Below are positions 43,523 to 53,324 of a DNA stretch of 64,000 bases, piece after piece. Position 1 is the stretch's first letter, and each line of letters starts with the position of its first letter. The stretch comes from Stutzerimonas xanthomarina DSM 18231 (GTDB lineage Bacteria; Pseudomonadota; Gammaproteobacteria; Pseudomonadales; Pseudomonadaceae), in the NCBI RefSeq assembly GCF_900129835.1, contig NZ_FQXA01000005.1:124001-188000 (forward strand). The letters run 5' to 3'. The notes beneath the pieces are model-generated. The model saw only the letters and a program-made list of their open reading frames with translations, was not told where the DNA came from and did no database searches. Made by a program: the position numbers and the translations under genes.

Positions 43523-45199
43523 ATGGAATACGACTACATCATCATCGGTGCCGGCTCTGCGGGTAATACCCTGGCTGCACGCCTGACCGAGGACGCGGAT
43601 GTCAGTGTCCTGCTGCTGGAAGCCGGCGGTCCTGACTATCGCCTCGATTTCCGCACTCAGATGCCGGCGGCACTGGCCTACCCGCTGCAAGGCACGCGCT
43701 ATAACTGGGCTTACAAGACCGATCCAGAACCCCACATGAACAACCGCCGCATGGACTGTGGCCGCGGCAAGGGTCTGGGCGGATCATCGCTGATCAACGG
43801 TATGTGCTACATCCGGGGCAACGCGTTGGACTACGACAACTGGGCGACCATGCCCGGTCTCGAGGACTGGTCCTACTTGGATTGCCTGCCATATTTCCGT
43901 AAGGCCGAAACCCGCGACATCGGTCCCAACGACTATCACGGTGGCGATGGGCCGGTCAGCGTGACCACGCCCAAGCCCGGCAACAATGTCCTGTTCCACG
44001 CCATGGTGGAGGCAGGCGTACAAGCCGGCTATCCCAAAACCGAGGATCTGAACGGCTACCAGCAGGAAGGCTTCGGCCCGATGGACCGCACCGTCACGCC
44101 CAATGGTCGTCGCGCCAGCACGGCGCGTGGCTACCTGGATCAGGCCAAGGATCGCCCGAACCTGACCATCGTCACTCACGCCGTGACGGACCGCGTGCTG
44201 TTCGAAAACAAGCGCGCTGTCGGCGTGAAATATCTGCGCGGCCGTGAGCAGGCGACCACTGCACGAGCGCGCCGCGAGGTGCTGCTCTGCGGCGGTGCCA
44301 TTGCCTCGCCTCAGGTGCTGCAGCGCTCAGGGGTTGGCCCGGCGTCGCTGCTCAAGGGGCTCGGTATCGAGGTGGTTCATGACTTGCCTGGCGTCGGCCA
44401 AAACCTGCAAGACCATCTCGAGATGTACCTGCAGTACGAATGCAAGCAACCGGTTTCGCTGTATCCCGCTTTGAAATGGTGGAATCAGCCGGCAATCGGC
44501 GCTCAGTGGCTGTTCGCCGGCTCCGGCATCGGCGCCAGCAATCAGTTCGAGGCGGGCGGCTTCATTCGCAGTCGCGATGAGTTCGATTGGCCGAATATCC
44601 AGTTCCACTTCCTGCCCGTTGCGGTCAGCTACAACGGCAGTAATGCTTACGACGGCCATAGCTTTCAGGCCCATGTGGGCTCGATGCGCTCACCGAGTCG
44701 GGGACGGATACAGATTCGTTCGACCGACCCGAAAGTCGATCCGAGCATCCTCTTCAACTATATGGCCCACGAGCAGGACTGGCAGGAGTTTCGCGATGGC
44801 ATCCGCCTGACGCGCGAGATCATCAACCAGCCGGCTCTCGATCCTTTCCGTGGCAAGGAACTGAGCCCGGGGGTGGAGGCCCAGAGTGATGCGGATCTGG
44901 ACGCTTTCGTCCGTGAGCATGCCGAGACGGCCTATCACCCATCCTGCTCCTGCAAGATGGGCACGGACGAGATGGCGGTGGTCGATGGTCAGGGTCGTGT
45001 CCACGGCGTGGAAGGCCTGCGTGTGGTGGATGCGTCGATCATGCCGCAGATCATCACCGGCAACCTCAATGCGACCACCATCATGATCGCCGAGAAAATT
45101 GCCGACCGGATTCGTGGGCGGCAGCCATTGCCACGCAGTACCGCAGCCTACTACGTCGCCAAGGGCTCCCCTGTGCGCAAGGCACCACAGCGAGGCTGA
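43523..45199 (+). CDS. betA: BetA, choline dehydrogenase
   Basis: GMC-family flavoenzyme of 558 residues. FAD-binding [16 protein letters not shown] at the N-terminus, the GMC signatures ([30 protein letters not shown]) and the C-terminal catalytic region [11 protein letters not shown]. It oxidises choline to betaine aldehyde at the inner membrane, feeding BetB. ATG with ACAGGAGG upstream, 55 bp after betB. No betI follows or precedes. Confidence 0.95.
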   Translation: MEYDYIIIGAGSAGNTLAARLTEDADVSVLLLEAGGPDYRLDFRTQMPAALAYPLQGTRYNWAYKTDPEPHMNNRRMDCGRGKGLGGSSLINGMCYIRGNALDYDNWATMPGLEDWSYLDCLPYFRKAETRDIGPNDYHGGDGPVSVTTPKPGNNVLFHAMVEAGVQAGYPKTEDLNGYQQEGFGPMDRTVTPNGRRASTARGYLDQAKDRPNLTIVTHAVTDRVLFENKRAVGVKYLRGREQATTARARREVLLCGGAIASPQVLQRSGVGPASLLKGLGIEVVHDLPGVGQNLQDHLEMYLQYECKQPVSLYPALKWWNQPAIGAQWLFAGSGIGASNQFEAGGFIRSRDEFDWPNIQFHFLPVAVSYNGSNAYDGHSFQAHVGSMRSPSRGRIQIRSTDPKVDPSILFNYMAHEQDWQEFRDGIRLTREIINQPALDPFRGKELSPGVEAQSDADLDAFVREHAETAYHPSCSCKMGTDEMAVVDGQGRVHGVEGLRVVDASIMPQIITGNLNATTIMIAEKIADRIRGRQPLPRSTAAYYVAKGSPVRKAPQRG

Positions 45200-45220
45200 C
45201 GGATATTGGGTGGTTTTGCA

Positions 45221-45243
45221 GGCGGCCGAGTAATTAGGCCGCC
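45221..45243 (+). terminator. Hairpin after betA
   Basis: A perfect GGCGGCC / GGCCGCC stem with a 9-nt loop lies 21 bp after betA and before the converging SDR gene. It may terminate the bet operon, although T-runs are weak on both strands. Confidence 0.45.
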
Positions 45244-45318
45244 CCAGACTTCGTTGCGCAGCTTCGGTACGCAGCGCGCGCCTTCATGCTTCGTGAAGTG
45301 GTTGAAGCGGCGCCAGGA

Positions 45319-45999
45319 TCACCAGGGCAGCAGATCGCCCTGATAATCCAGGTACCGATGGCCGCCAGTGCCCAGTGCCTTGGTAACCTGCTCGACCATG
45401 CCGCGTGCACTGGTTTCGACTTCCAGCGGCGCCTGCTCGCCGCCCATGTCGGTCTTTACCCAACCGGGATGCATCGACAGCACGGTCACTCCGGTCTCGC
45501 CCAACTCCGCCACGAAAGTGCGGGTCATGTGATTGAGCGCGGCCTTGCTCGCACCGTAGAGCGACATGCCCATTCCTGGACCGGTCTCGACGCTGCCGAG
45601 GATCGAGCTCATGAACACCACCACGCCTTGTTTGGTATTGACCAGCGGCAGCAGCCGTTCGGCCAGGCGCAACGGCGCAACGGCGTTGGTATAGAACAGA
45701 TGGCCGACTTCCGTTTCAGTTGCCAGGTTGGCCGGCTTGCCCTGCGGCCCGGCAACGCCAGCGTTGACGAACAGCACATCCAGCTGTGTGCCCTCTAACC
45801 GCCTGGCCAGCGCATCGACGCTTGCCGCATCGTTCATGTCGAGTGTTTCCACGCTCACTCGTGGAATCTGGCTGAGCGCGTCGGCCTGCTGCGGGGTGCG
45901 TACGGTGGCAATGACTTGCCAGCCTTCGCTGGAAAATTGCTTGGCGAGGCCTAGCCCGAGGCCGCGCGATGCGCCGATGATGAGTACCGTTTTGTTCAT
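45319..45999 (-). CDS. Short-chain dehydrogenase/reductase (SDR)
   Basis: 226 residues. N-terminal Rossmann motif TVLIIGASRGLGLGL (GxxxGxG), the NAG motif FVNAGVAG and the active-site Tyr-x3-Lys in SLYGASKAALN. A classical NAD(P) oxidoreductase of unknown substrate. The start is ATG at 45999; the reading frame runs far upstream antisense to the ATPase but that extension is not coding. Divergent from the P-type ATPase. Confidence 0.9.
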   Translation of the reverse strand: MNKTVLIIGASRGLGLGLAKQFSSEGWQVIATVRTPQQADALSQIPRVSVETLDMNDAASVDALARRLEGTQLDVLFVNAGVAGPQGKPANLATETEVGHLFYTNAVAPLRLAERLLPLVNTKQGVVVFMSSILGSVETGPGMGMSLYGASKAALNHMTRTFVAELGETGVTVLSMHPGWVKTDMGGEQAPLEVETSARGMVEQVTKALGTGGHRYLDYQGDLLPW

Positions 46000-46200
46000 G
46001 AGAGATCCTCGCACCTGAGAGTAGTGGCCAAGCATAGCTTGGCGTAGCGACAGGCTGCGCGGTGCTGCTGCGACATTCAACCGCTGCCTCTGTGTTGCAA
46101 CGCGTGTCCCCGCGATAGCTATGTTGGTCTGTATGCGGCTCTCATGAGACCACTGCGTTGCCGCATTGGGCACAAGCGAATCAAGACCAAGGGGGATCCC

Positions 46201-48918
46201 ATGCCCGAACAGCAAACCCGAGCGAACTGCTGGCACGCCTGTCAGGTTGATGAGGCATTGCGTGAGCTTGAAGCGTCGCCCGCAGGCCTGACTCCCGATC
46301 AGGTGAAGGATCGGCTCGCCAGCTACGGGCCGAACCGTCTCGATGAAGCATCGCCCGCGAGCGTCTTGCAACGGCTGCTGCGCCATCTGAACAACGTGCT
46401 GCTCTATGTATTGATTGCTGCCGCGCTGGTCACCGGTTTGATGGGGCACTGGGTCGATACTTTCGTGATCCTGGTGGTGGTAGTGCTTAACGTCGCTATC
46501 GGGTTCGTCCAGGAAGGCAAGGCGGAGAAAGCGTTGCAGGCCATCCGCCACCTTTTGGCGCCCCATGCGGTGGTACTTCGCGACGGACATCAGCAGGATA
46601 TCGATGCGGCTGAACTGGTCCCCGGTGACGTGGTGCTGCTGGCATCCGGCGACAGCCTGCCGGCAGACGTGCGGCTGCTGCAGGCGCGCAACCTGTGTAT
46701 CGACGAGTCGGCGCTCACCGGTGAATCTGTCCCGGTGGACAAGCAAGTCGAGGCCGTGGCCGATGACGCGCCCATTGGGGATCGTCTCTGCATGGGTTAC
46801 GCCGGCACGCTGGTGACCCAGGGGCAGGCCCGCGCCGTGGTCGTCGCCACGGGCGCGGCCACAGAAATCGGTCGCATCGGTCGCATGCTGGAGTCGGTCG
46901 AGCAGGGCACCACGCCGCTGCTGCGCAAGATGGAGGCGTTCGGCCGCATCCTGACGATGGTGATTCTCGCTACCAGCGCCGTGCTCTTCCTGTTCGGCAC
47001 GCTGGTACGCGGCATGGGCGCCGGCGAAATGTTCATTGCGGCGGTAGGGCTCGCAGTGGCGGCAATTCCTGAAGGGCTGCCGGCGATCATGACCATCACC
47101 CTGGCCATTGGTGTGCAGCGGATGGCGACCCGTAACGCCGTGATCCGGCGGCTGCCCGCAGTCGAAACGCTGGGTTCGGTGACGGTGATCTGCTCCGACA
47201 AGACCGGCACCCTCACACGTAACGAAATGACCGTGCAGGAGGTGATCTGCGCCGGCCAATCGTTGGAGGTCGAAGGTGCCGGCTATGCACCGCATGGCGC
47301 GCTGCGGGTCGATACTGTGCCCATCGAGCCGGCTGCATTTCTGGCCCGATCGCCTGCGGTCAATGAATTGATGCACGTGGCAGCGTTGTGCAACGACGCC
47401 AGCCTGCACGAGAAGGATCAGGTGTGGACGCTGGCCGGCGATCCCACCGAGGGCGCACTGCTGACCCTGGCAATGAAAGCTGGGTTGTCACCGACTAATC
47501 TGCATGTCGATCATCCTCGGCTGGATGTGATCCCCTTCGAGTCCGAGCACCGTTTCATGGCGACGCTGCACGCAACTGATAGCGGCAGCGAGGTGCTGAT
47601 CAAGGGCGCGCCGGAGCGCATTCTGGCCATGTGCGCCAAGCAGATGATGGCCGATGGCGAAGAGCGGCTCCTGGAGCCGGACCTGTGGCATGCGAAGGTC
47701 GAGGTGCAGGCGCAAGCCGGCCGCCGCGTTCTAGCGCTTGCTCGTCGGCAACTGCCCGCCGGCAAGGACATGCTCGAGCATGCCGATGTGGCCAACGGGC
47801 TCACCCTGCTCGGGCTGGTCGCCATCATCGATCCGCCGCGCGAGGAGGCGATACGCGCCGTTGCGGAGTGCCGCGCTGCCGGCATCCGGGTGGTGATGAT
47901 TACCGGTGACCACGGCGTCACTGCCAGTGCCATTGCCAGACAGCTCGGCATGGGGGATGACATCAAGGCCATCACCGGACCTGAGCTGGAACGGATGGAC
48001 GAAACGGCGATGCGTCAGGCAGTCGCCGAAGCCCGCGTGTTCGCGCGCGCCAGCCCGGAGCACAAGCTGCGGCTGGTGCGGGCGCTACAGGCCAATGGCG
48101 AAGTGGTCGCGATGACCGGCGATGGCGTCAACGACGCGCCGGCGTTGAAGCAGGCGGATGTGGGCGTAGCCATGGGGATGAAGGGCACCGAGGCGGCCAA
48201 GCAGGCCGGTGCCATCGTGCTGGCGGACGATAACTTTGCCTCGATCGCGCATGCCGTGGAAGAAGGCCGCACCGTTTATGACAACCTGCGCAAGACGGTG
48301 ACTTTCCTTCTGCCCATCAATGGCGGCGAGTCGTTGTCGTTGCTGCTGGCTGTGCTGCTCGGTATCGCCTTGCCGATCACGCCGGTGCAGGTGCTGTGGG
48401 TGAATATGGTCAGCTCGGTGGCGCTGGCGATGGTCTTGGCGTTCGAGCCCACCGAGGCGGATGTCATGCAGCGTTCGCCGCGGCGGCAGGGCGAGCCGAT
48501 GCTGTCGCGATTCGTTATCTGGCGGATCTTCTTCGTCTCTGCGCTGTTCCTGGCGGGCATTTTCGGTATGTTTGAGTGGATGCGCGGTCAAGGTGCAACG
48601 GTTGAGGCAGCGCGAACCGTGGCGGTCAACACGCTGGTCTGCATGGAGGTGTTCTACCTGTTCAGCGTGCGCTACCTGAAGGCGCCTTCGTTTACGGTCG
48701 AAGGCGTGAAGGGCACGCCGCGGGTGCTGGTGGCGGTATTTGGGGTGTTCGCCCTGCAGCTGCTGTTCACCTACGCGCCGTTCATGCAATCGCTGTTCGC
48801 CTCCGAGGCGCTATCGCTGTCTACCGGTATGTGGGTGGTAGTAGCGGGCGTGGCGGTCCTGGTCATTCTGGAAGTTGAAAAGGCGGTGCTGCGACAGCTG
48901 GGTCTTGGCCCATCGTGA
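46201..48918 (+). CDS. P2-type cation-transporting ATPase
   Basis: 905 residues. Dephosphorylation loop TGES, phospho-acceptor Asp333 in CSDKTGTLTRNEMT, KGAPERIL nucleotide-binding motif and TGDGVNDAPAL hinge. About ten helices, with PEGLPA in M4 and NGGE in M5. In M6 the SERCA-type ThrAsp is replaced by SerSer (NMVSSVALAMVLAFEP), as in PMA1-like bacterial pumps. It likely exports a cation such as calcium, sodium or a proton, but specificity is uncertain. ATG at 46201 follows GGGGGA. Confidence 0.88.
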   Translation: MPEQQTRANCWHACQVDEALRELEASPAGLTPDQVKDRLASYGPNRLDEASPASVLQRLLRHLNNVLLYVLIAAALVTGLMGHWVDTFVILVVVVLNVAIGFVQEGKAEKALQAIRHLLAPHAVVLRDGHQQDIDAAELVPGDVVLLASGDSLPADVRLLQARNLCIDESALTGESVPVDKQVEAVADDAPIGDRLCMGYAGTLVTQGQARAVVVATGAATEIGRIGRMLESVEQGTTPLLRKMEAFGRILTMVILATSAVLFLFGTLVRGMGAGEMFIAAVGLAVAAIPEGLPAIMTITLAIGVQRMATRNAVIRRLPAVETLGSVTVICSDKTGTLTRNEMTVQEVICAGQSLEVEGAGYAPHGALRVDTVPIEPAAFLARSPAVNELMHVAALCNDASLHEKDQVWTLAGDPTEGALLTLAMKAGLSPTNLHVDHPRLDVIPFESEHRFMATLHATDSGSEVLIKGAPERILAMCAKQMMADGEERLLEPDLWHAKVEVQAQAGRRVLALARRQLPAGKDMLEHADVANGLTLLGLVAIIDPPREEAIRAVAECRAAGIRVVMITGDHGVTASAIARQLGMGDDIKAITGPELERMDETAMRQAVAEARVFARASPEHKLRLVRALQANGEVVAMTGDGVNDAPALKQADVGVAMGMKGTEAAKQAGAIVLADDNFASIAHAVEEGRTVYDNLRKTVTFLLPINGGESLSLLLAVLLGIALPITPVQVLWVNMVSSVALAMVLAFEPTEADVMQRSPRRQGEPMLSRFVIWRIFFVSALFLAGIFGMFEWMRGQGATVEAARTVAVNTLVCMEVFYLFSVRYLKAPSFTVEGVKGTPRVLVAVFGVFALQLLFTYAPFMQSLFASEALSLSTGMWVVVAGVAVLVILEVEKAVLRQLGLGPS

Positions 48919-48927
48919 TAGCTGTGA

Positions 48928-48957
48928 GCGGGGCAGAGCGCGTGCCCCGCGCTTGTT
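48928..48957 (+). terminator. Terminator-like hairpin after the ATPase
   Basis: GCGGGGCA (48928-48935) pairs with TGCCCCGC (48943-48950), followed by GCTTGTT. It lies 10 bp after the ATPase stop and ends in a T-rich patch. Confidence 0.6.
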
Positions 48958-49057
48958 CATCGAGGTTTACGACCGGCCTTCCATGGCTGTCCCAGCGACA
49001 CCCGCGTGCACAGCAAGCCAAGGCGGGCGGCCGGTATGCAGCGCAACACTGGTGCCG

Positions 49058-49795
49058 CTAGTAGGGGCTTGCAGTCGGACGGACTACCAGCTCGCTCACA
49101 TCCACATCAGCGGGCTGTTCGACGGCATAGGCGATGGCGCGTGCAATGGCTTCGGCTGGAATGGCGATGCGACGGAAATCGTTCATGGCCACCCGCGCAG
49201 CCTCATCGGAGATGCTCTCGGCCAGTTCCGATTCGGTGACGCCAGGCGAAACCACCGTGACGCGAACGTCGCCGCCGACCTCCTGGCGCAGCCCTTCGGA
49301 AATGGCGCGAACTGCGAACTTGGTGGCGCAGTAGACCGCGGCGGTGGGGCTGACGGCGTACGCGCCGATGGAGGCGATGTTGATGAACTGGCCAGAGCGC
49401 TGGCGCTGCATCAGCGGTAGCGCGGCGGCGATGCCATGTAACACGCCACGGATGTTCACATCGATCATCCGGTCCCACTCGTCGACTTTCAGGGCATCGA
49501 GGCGCGACAGCGGCATCACACCGGCGTTGTTGATGAGTACGTCGACGCGGCCGAAGCGCTGTTCGGCGAAATCGATGAAGGCCTGGGTATCTTCGCGACG
49601 GGTGACGTCCAGCGTGCGGCAAGCTGCGACACCTCCTGATTCTGTGATGCTGGCGGCAAGGCTTTCCAGACGTTCCAGGCGACGTGCGCCGAGCACGACC
49701 GTTGCGCCTTTTGCGGCCAGCAAGCGTGCCGTGGCCTCGCCGATACCGCTGCTGGCGCCGGTGATGAGGATGATTTTCCCGGTGATGTTCGACAT
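49058..49795 (-). CDS. Short-chain dehydrogenase (SDR), YdfG/serine dehydrogenase type
   Basis: 245 residues. Rossmann ILITGASSGIGEATARL, NNAG in VDVLINNAGVMPLSRL, catalytic Ser in NIASIGAYAV and Tyr-x3-Lys in AVYCATKFAVRA. NADP preference is suggested by ARR after beta 2. Substrate unknown. ATG at 49795 with GGAGG upstream. It converges with the ATPase gene and is followed (upstream in its own strand) by an unassigned stretch. Confidence 0.88.
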   Translation of the reverse strand: MSNITGKIILITGASSGIGEATARLLAAKGATVVLGARRLERLESLAASITESGGVAACRTLDVTRREDTQAFIDFAEQRFGRVDVLINNAGVMPLSRLDALKVDEWDRMIDVNIRGVLHGIAAALPLMQRQRSGQFINIASIGAYAVSPTAAVYCATKFAVRAISEGLRQEVGGDVRVTVVSPGVTESELAESISDEAARVAMNDFRRIAIPAEAIARAIAYAVEQPADVDVSELVVRPTASPY

Positions 49796-50129
49796 AGGTG
49801 GAGCCTCCGCTAGGTCATTCGAGTCGACGCCCATGCGCCGTGATTTCGATGCTAGGCAGAACGCGCGACTGGCGTTAGGTCGATCCTGCCGAGGGCTTGC
49901 CTGATTCTGGCCAGGTACGGATTACCAGATGGTCGTGCAGTGCCGCGGCTTCGGCCTCCAACAGTTGGTCGACTGCCTCGAGCTTGCGCTGGCTGACGTC
50001 GACTGCCAATCGATAGGGCTGGTCCACAGCACAAGGAGGCGACATTGAGACGGCGGGCGCATGACTCGCGGGCGAAGGATGCGCAGGCGTCAGGACACAT
50101 GGATGACCGCTCGGGCAGAACGGTGCGGA
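49796..50129. other. Intergenic stretch between SDR and TetR genes
   Basis: 334 bp. The SDR promoter lies here. One minus-strand frame (49875-50045) has reasonable codon use and is listed separately; a second open minus frame across 49852-50154 looks like a shadow. Confidence 0.4.
49875..50045 (-). CDS. Possible small acidic helical protein (56 aa)
   Basis: The frame starts MSPPCAVDQPYRLAVDVSQR and ends AGST then stop. The middle is an amphipathic helix rich in Glu/Leu/Ala (LEAVDQLLEAEAAALHDHL). Third codon positions look Pseudomonas-like. No good ribosome site precedes the ATG, although a GTG at codon 7 is also possible. I do not recognise it. It may be a remnant or chance frame. Confidence 0.3.
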   Translation of the reverse strand: MSPPCAVDQPYRLAVDVSQRKLEAVDQLLEAEAAALHDHLVIRTWPESGKPSAGST

Positions 50130-50795
50130 TTAGCGTGGCGGGTTCAGACCGCATCCTTTGAGGATGACTTGAATGAGCGTCTCGGTGCCCCGCTCGAAAT
50201 CATCCTTGGTGACGCGACGTTGGCCGGTGATGCGTCGGATCTGATCCGAGAAGTCGGCGTAGTGCTGGGTGCTGCTCCAGATCAGGAAGATCAAATGCAT
50301 GGGGTCGATCGGGTCCATCTTGCCGGCGTCGATCCAGGCCTGCAGCACCGCGGCGCGACCGCGAAACCACTCGCGATAGTCCTCGTTGAAGTGCGACGAA
50401 AGACACTCGCAACCACTGATTATCTCCATGGCGAAGATCTTCGAGGCCTGCGGTTGCTTACGCGAAAAGGCCATCTTGGTGCGGATGTAGCCGGCCAGCG
50501 CAACGGCCGGATCATCCTCGACGGTGAGGTGATCGAAGGCGTTGTCCCAGAGCTCGAGAATATGTCGCATCACCTCGACATACAGGCCGAGCTTGTTGGT
50601 GAAGTAGTAGTGCAGGTTGGCTTTTGGCAGTCCGGCGCGCATGGCAATGGCGTTCATGCTGGTGCCTTTGTAGCCGTGACGGGCGAATTCCTCTGCGGCT
50701 GCAGACAGGATCAGCTCTTCGTTCTTCTGTCTAATCTGGCCGGTGCGTTTGCCAGCGGTAGACGCCGGGGTCAGCGTAGCGTCGAAGGTGGTCAT
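50130..50795 (-). CDS. TetR-family regulator, RutR-like
   Basis: 221 residues. N-terminal TetR helix-turn-helix (about 25-70, LILSAAAEEFARHGYKGTSM and GLPKANLHYYFTNKLGLYVE), and a C-terminal YcdC/RutR-type domain (MEIISGCECLSSHFNEDYRE). RutR senses uracil/thymine and controls pyrimidine use. The neighbouring nucleoside porin makes a nucleobase or nucleoside signal likely, but the ligand is unproven. ATG at 50795. Confidence 0.85.
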   Translation of the reverse strand: MTTFDATLTPASTAGKRTGQIRQKNEELILSAAAEEFARHGYKGTSMNAIAMRAGLPKANLHYYFTNKLGLYVEVMRHILELWDNAFDHLTVEDDPAVALAGYIRTKMAFSRKQPQASKIFAMEIISGCECLSSHFNEDYREWFRGRAAVLQAWIDAGKMDPIDPMHLIFLIWSSTQHYADFSDQIRRITGQRRVTKDDFERGTETLIQVILKGCGLNPPR

Positions 50796-50902
50796 AGATC
50801 CCGTTCCTGTGTCGGCGGCATCAGGTCCGATGCGCTTGTTGAATGCTAGCCTACGCTGGCTCGGGAAAGGTGGCCGCCCGCAGTAGCGAGCGGCCGTGCA
50901 GG

Positions 50903-51691
50903 TTAGAAATGTACCTTCACGATGGCGTTCCAGGCGCTCTGATCGGTGTCGAATGCGCTCGTGCTTTCAATACCGTACTTGTCGGACCAGTAGTCGTATT
51001 CGATACCGACATAGAGCTGGCCGGCCTGCTGGTACACGGCCTTGCCGAGGTCGTACTTCACCTGCGGGTTGATATGCAGGTTCTTCGACTGGTAGTCGGC
51101 GGAACCCTTGTTACCCGCGTCATTCACGACCCAGTCGATAAAGCCATCGAAGAGAATGTCCGAGTTGCCGACCGGAATGGTGATGGCCCAGGTCGGGGTG
51201 ATCTGCCACTGGCCGGACGCCTTTTCACGAATGCCATCGGGCTTGCGGTAATAGGTGTTGATGGCCAAGCGGTCGAAGCCCGGGACCGTCAGGTCGACGG
51301 CTGGGCCGAGCAGGTAGTTCTGCACCTCATCCTCGCCGCGCTCGTAGGTGAAGGCGACCAGTACATCCTTGATCGGACCGTACGAGAAATCGATTCCGCT
51401 GGTTTTGCCGAGCGACAGGCGCGGGCTGAACTCGCCGTAATAGGTACGTGCGGCTTCGCTGTCGTCCTGGCTTTCGTTCCATTTGTAGTCAACGAACAGG
51501 AATACGTCGCCGTAGGTCCAGCCGCTGGCATGTTCGAAGGTCAGGGTGTGCTGGGTATCGGGGTCGACCTTGAAGTCGTTCCCGTACAGATACGTCAGGC
51601 TGTTGTCCTGCCAGAGCATCGGTGCGGCGATAGCCTGGCCTGCGAGCATCATGCCGCTGGCAACTGCGGCAGTGGAGAGAATGGATTTCAT
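50903..51691 (-). CDS. Nucleoside-specific outer-membrane channel (Tsx/OmpK family)
   Basis: 262 residues with a signal peptide (MKSILSTAAVASGMMLAGQA, cleaved near AIA-APM). The rest alternates beta strands and ends in an aromatic C-terminus (NAIVKVHF), as outer-membrane barrels do. The WQDNSLTYLYGNDF and DVFLFVDYKWNE segments match the OmpK/Tsx-like family. It admits nucleosides or similar. It lies 107 bp upstream of the TetR gene on the same strand, so the two could form a transcript. Confidence 0.88.
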   Translation of the reverse strand: MKSILSTAAVASGMMLAGQAIAAPMLWQDNSLTYLYGNDFKVDPDTQHTLTFEHASGWTYGDVFLFVDYKWNESQDDSEAARTYYGEFSPRLSLGKTSGIDFSYGPIKDVLVAFTYERGEDEVQNYLLGPAVDLTVPGFDRLAINTYYRKPDGIREKASGQWQITPTWAITIPVGNSDILFDGFIDWVVNDAGNKGSADYQSKNLHINPQVKYDLGKAVYQQAGQLYVGIEYDYWSDKYGIESTSAFDTDQSAWNAIVKVHF

Positions 51692-51820
51692 GTAGCGCTC
51701 CTGTTGCGTTATGTGTGCTTTTTTGTTGGCTGAACGGTTAGCTGAATCTGGTAAGGCAAGTCTTGAATCGAATGTTGGGTGAGCCGCCCTAGTGCAATGG
51801 CCGAGGCTGCTTCGCTGGGC

Positions 51821-51848
51821 AGAAAAAAGCCCCGTGGGTACGGGGCTT
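51821..51848 (-). terminator. Intrinsic terminator of rimO
   Basis: On the minus strand AAGCCCCG (51848-51841) pairs with CGGGGCTT (51834-51827), 6-nt loop, followed by TTTT. It lies 22 bp past the rimO stop. Confidence 0.88.
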
Positions 51849-51869
51849 AACGCGTTCGGTTGAGGTTGA

Positions 51870-53192
51870 TCAGATCACTTCGGCCCAGAGGTCGTATTCA
51901 TCAGCGTGGGTGACACGCACGCGGACCTTTTCGCCAGCGTGCAACGGGCGCTCGCTGTCGACGTAGACCATGCCGTCGATCTCGGGAGCATCGGCCCATG
52001 AGCGACCAATGGCGCCGTCTTCGTCCACCTCGTCAATGAGCACGTCCAGCTCCTGGCCGATCTTGCGCTCTAGGTGCGCCGCGCTGATGGCTTGTTGATG
52101 GGCCATGAAACGGTCCCAGCGGTCCTGTTTAACGTCGTCCGGTACCGGTTCGAGGTCCATGGCTTCAGCAGGGGCACCCTCGACAGGCGAATACTGGAAG
52201 CAGCCCACGCGGTCGAGCTGAGCTTCGGTCAGCCAGTCGAGCAGGTACTGAAAGTCTTCCTCGGTCTCGCCAGGAAAGCCCACGATGAAGGTCGAGCGGA
52301 TGGTCAGTTCCGGGCATGTCTCGCGCCACTTCTTGATGCGCGCCAGGGTCTTGTCTTCGAAGGCTGGACGCTTCATGGCCTTGAGCACTTTCGGGCTGGC
52401 GTGCTGAAAGGGGATGTCCAGGTACGGCAGGATCTTGCCGGCAGCCATCAGCGGGATTACGTCATCGACGTTCGGGTACGGGTAGACGTAGTGCAGGCGC
52501 ACCCACACGCCCATGCTCGACAGGGCCTGACACAGCTCCAGCATGCGTGTCTTGATCGGCTGGCCATTCCAGAAATCGGTCTTGTACTTGACGTCGACGC
52601 CGTAGGCACTGGTGTCCTGGGATATCACCAGGATCTCTTTCACGCCGGCTTTGACCAACCGCTCGGCTTCGCTCAGTACATCGCCCACCGGGCGGCTGAC
52701 CAGCTTGCCGCGCATGGACGGGATGATGCAGAAGCTGCAGGTATGGTTGCAGCCTTCGGAAATCTTCAGATAGGCGTAATGGCGCGGGGTCAGCTTGATG
52801 CCTTGTGGCGGGACCAGATCCACGAAGGGATCGTGATCGATGTTCGGTGGCACGACTTGGTGAACGGCGTTGACGACCTGTTCGTACTGCTGCGGACCGG
52901 TGACGGCTAGGACACTGGGGTGGACGCTACGAATATTGTCCTCGGCGACACCCATGCAGCCGGTGACGATCACCTTGCCGTTCTCGGCGATGGCTTCACC
53001 GATGGCATCCAGCGACTCGGCCTTGGCGCTGTCAATGAAGCCGCAGGTGTTGACCACTACCACGTCGGCGTCGTCGTAGGACGGTACGATCTGGTAACCC
53101 TCCATGCGCAGCTGGGTGAGGATGCGTTCAGAGTCGACCGTGGCCTTGGGGCAACCCAGGCTGACGAACCCGACTGTTGGCGTTTTGCTCAT
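51870..53192 (-). CDS. rimO: RimO, ribosomal protein S12 methylthiotransferase
   Basis: 440 residues. N-terminal methylthiotransferase domain ([19 protein letters not shown], with further cysteines at NTCGFID and GCMGVAE), a radical-SAM domain with the CxxxCxxC cluster ([18 protein letters not shown]) and a C-terminal TRAM domain. It methylthiolates Asp89 of ribosomal protein S12. Start ATG at 53192 ([16 protein letters not shown]) with GAGG about 10 nt upstream; an upstream in-frame start 27 bp away is less likely. Confidence 0.95.
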   Translation of the reverse strand: MSKTPTVGFVSLGCPKATVDSERILTQLRMEGYQIVPSYDDADVVVVNTCGFIDSAKAESLDAIGEAIAENGKVIVTGCMGVAEDNIRSVHPSVLAVTGPQQYEQVVNAVHQVVPPNIDHDPFVDLVPPQGIKLTPRHYAYLKISEGCNHTCSFCIIPSMRGKLVSRPVGDVLSEAERLVKAGVKEILVISQDTSAYGVDVKYKTDFWNGQPIKTRMLELCQALSSMGVWVRLHYVYPYPNVDDVIPLMAAGKILPYLDIPFQHASPKVLKAMKRPAFEDKTLARIKKWRETCPELTIRSTFIVGFPGETEEDFQYLLDWLTEAQLDRVGCFQYSPVEGAPAEAMDLEPVPDDVKQDRWDRFMAHQQAISAAHLERKIGQELDVLIDEVDEDGAIGRSWADAPEIDGMVYVDSERPLHAGEKVRVRVTHADEYDLWAEVI

Positions 53193-53324
53193 CGACTTTG
53201 AACCTCGAAAACCGCGCATGAAAAAGGCGCGCGAGTATACAGAGCTGGGTATTTTTTAGCCATGGCTGCTGTCGCCCGGTCTAGTCGGACTGGCCAGGAC
53301 GCCGAGAAAAGATGTTTGCGCAGC

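Noticed and set aside
45319..47409. 696-codon minus-strand frame running from the SDR gene across the P-type ATPase
   Set aside because: Only the last 226 codons are a real SDR with a normal start at 45999. The rest is the antisense of a well-conserved ATPase and translates to low-complexity His/Arg/Gln-rich sequence.
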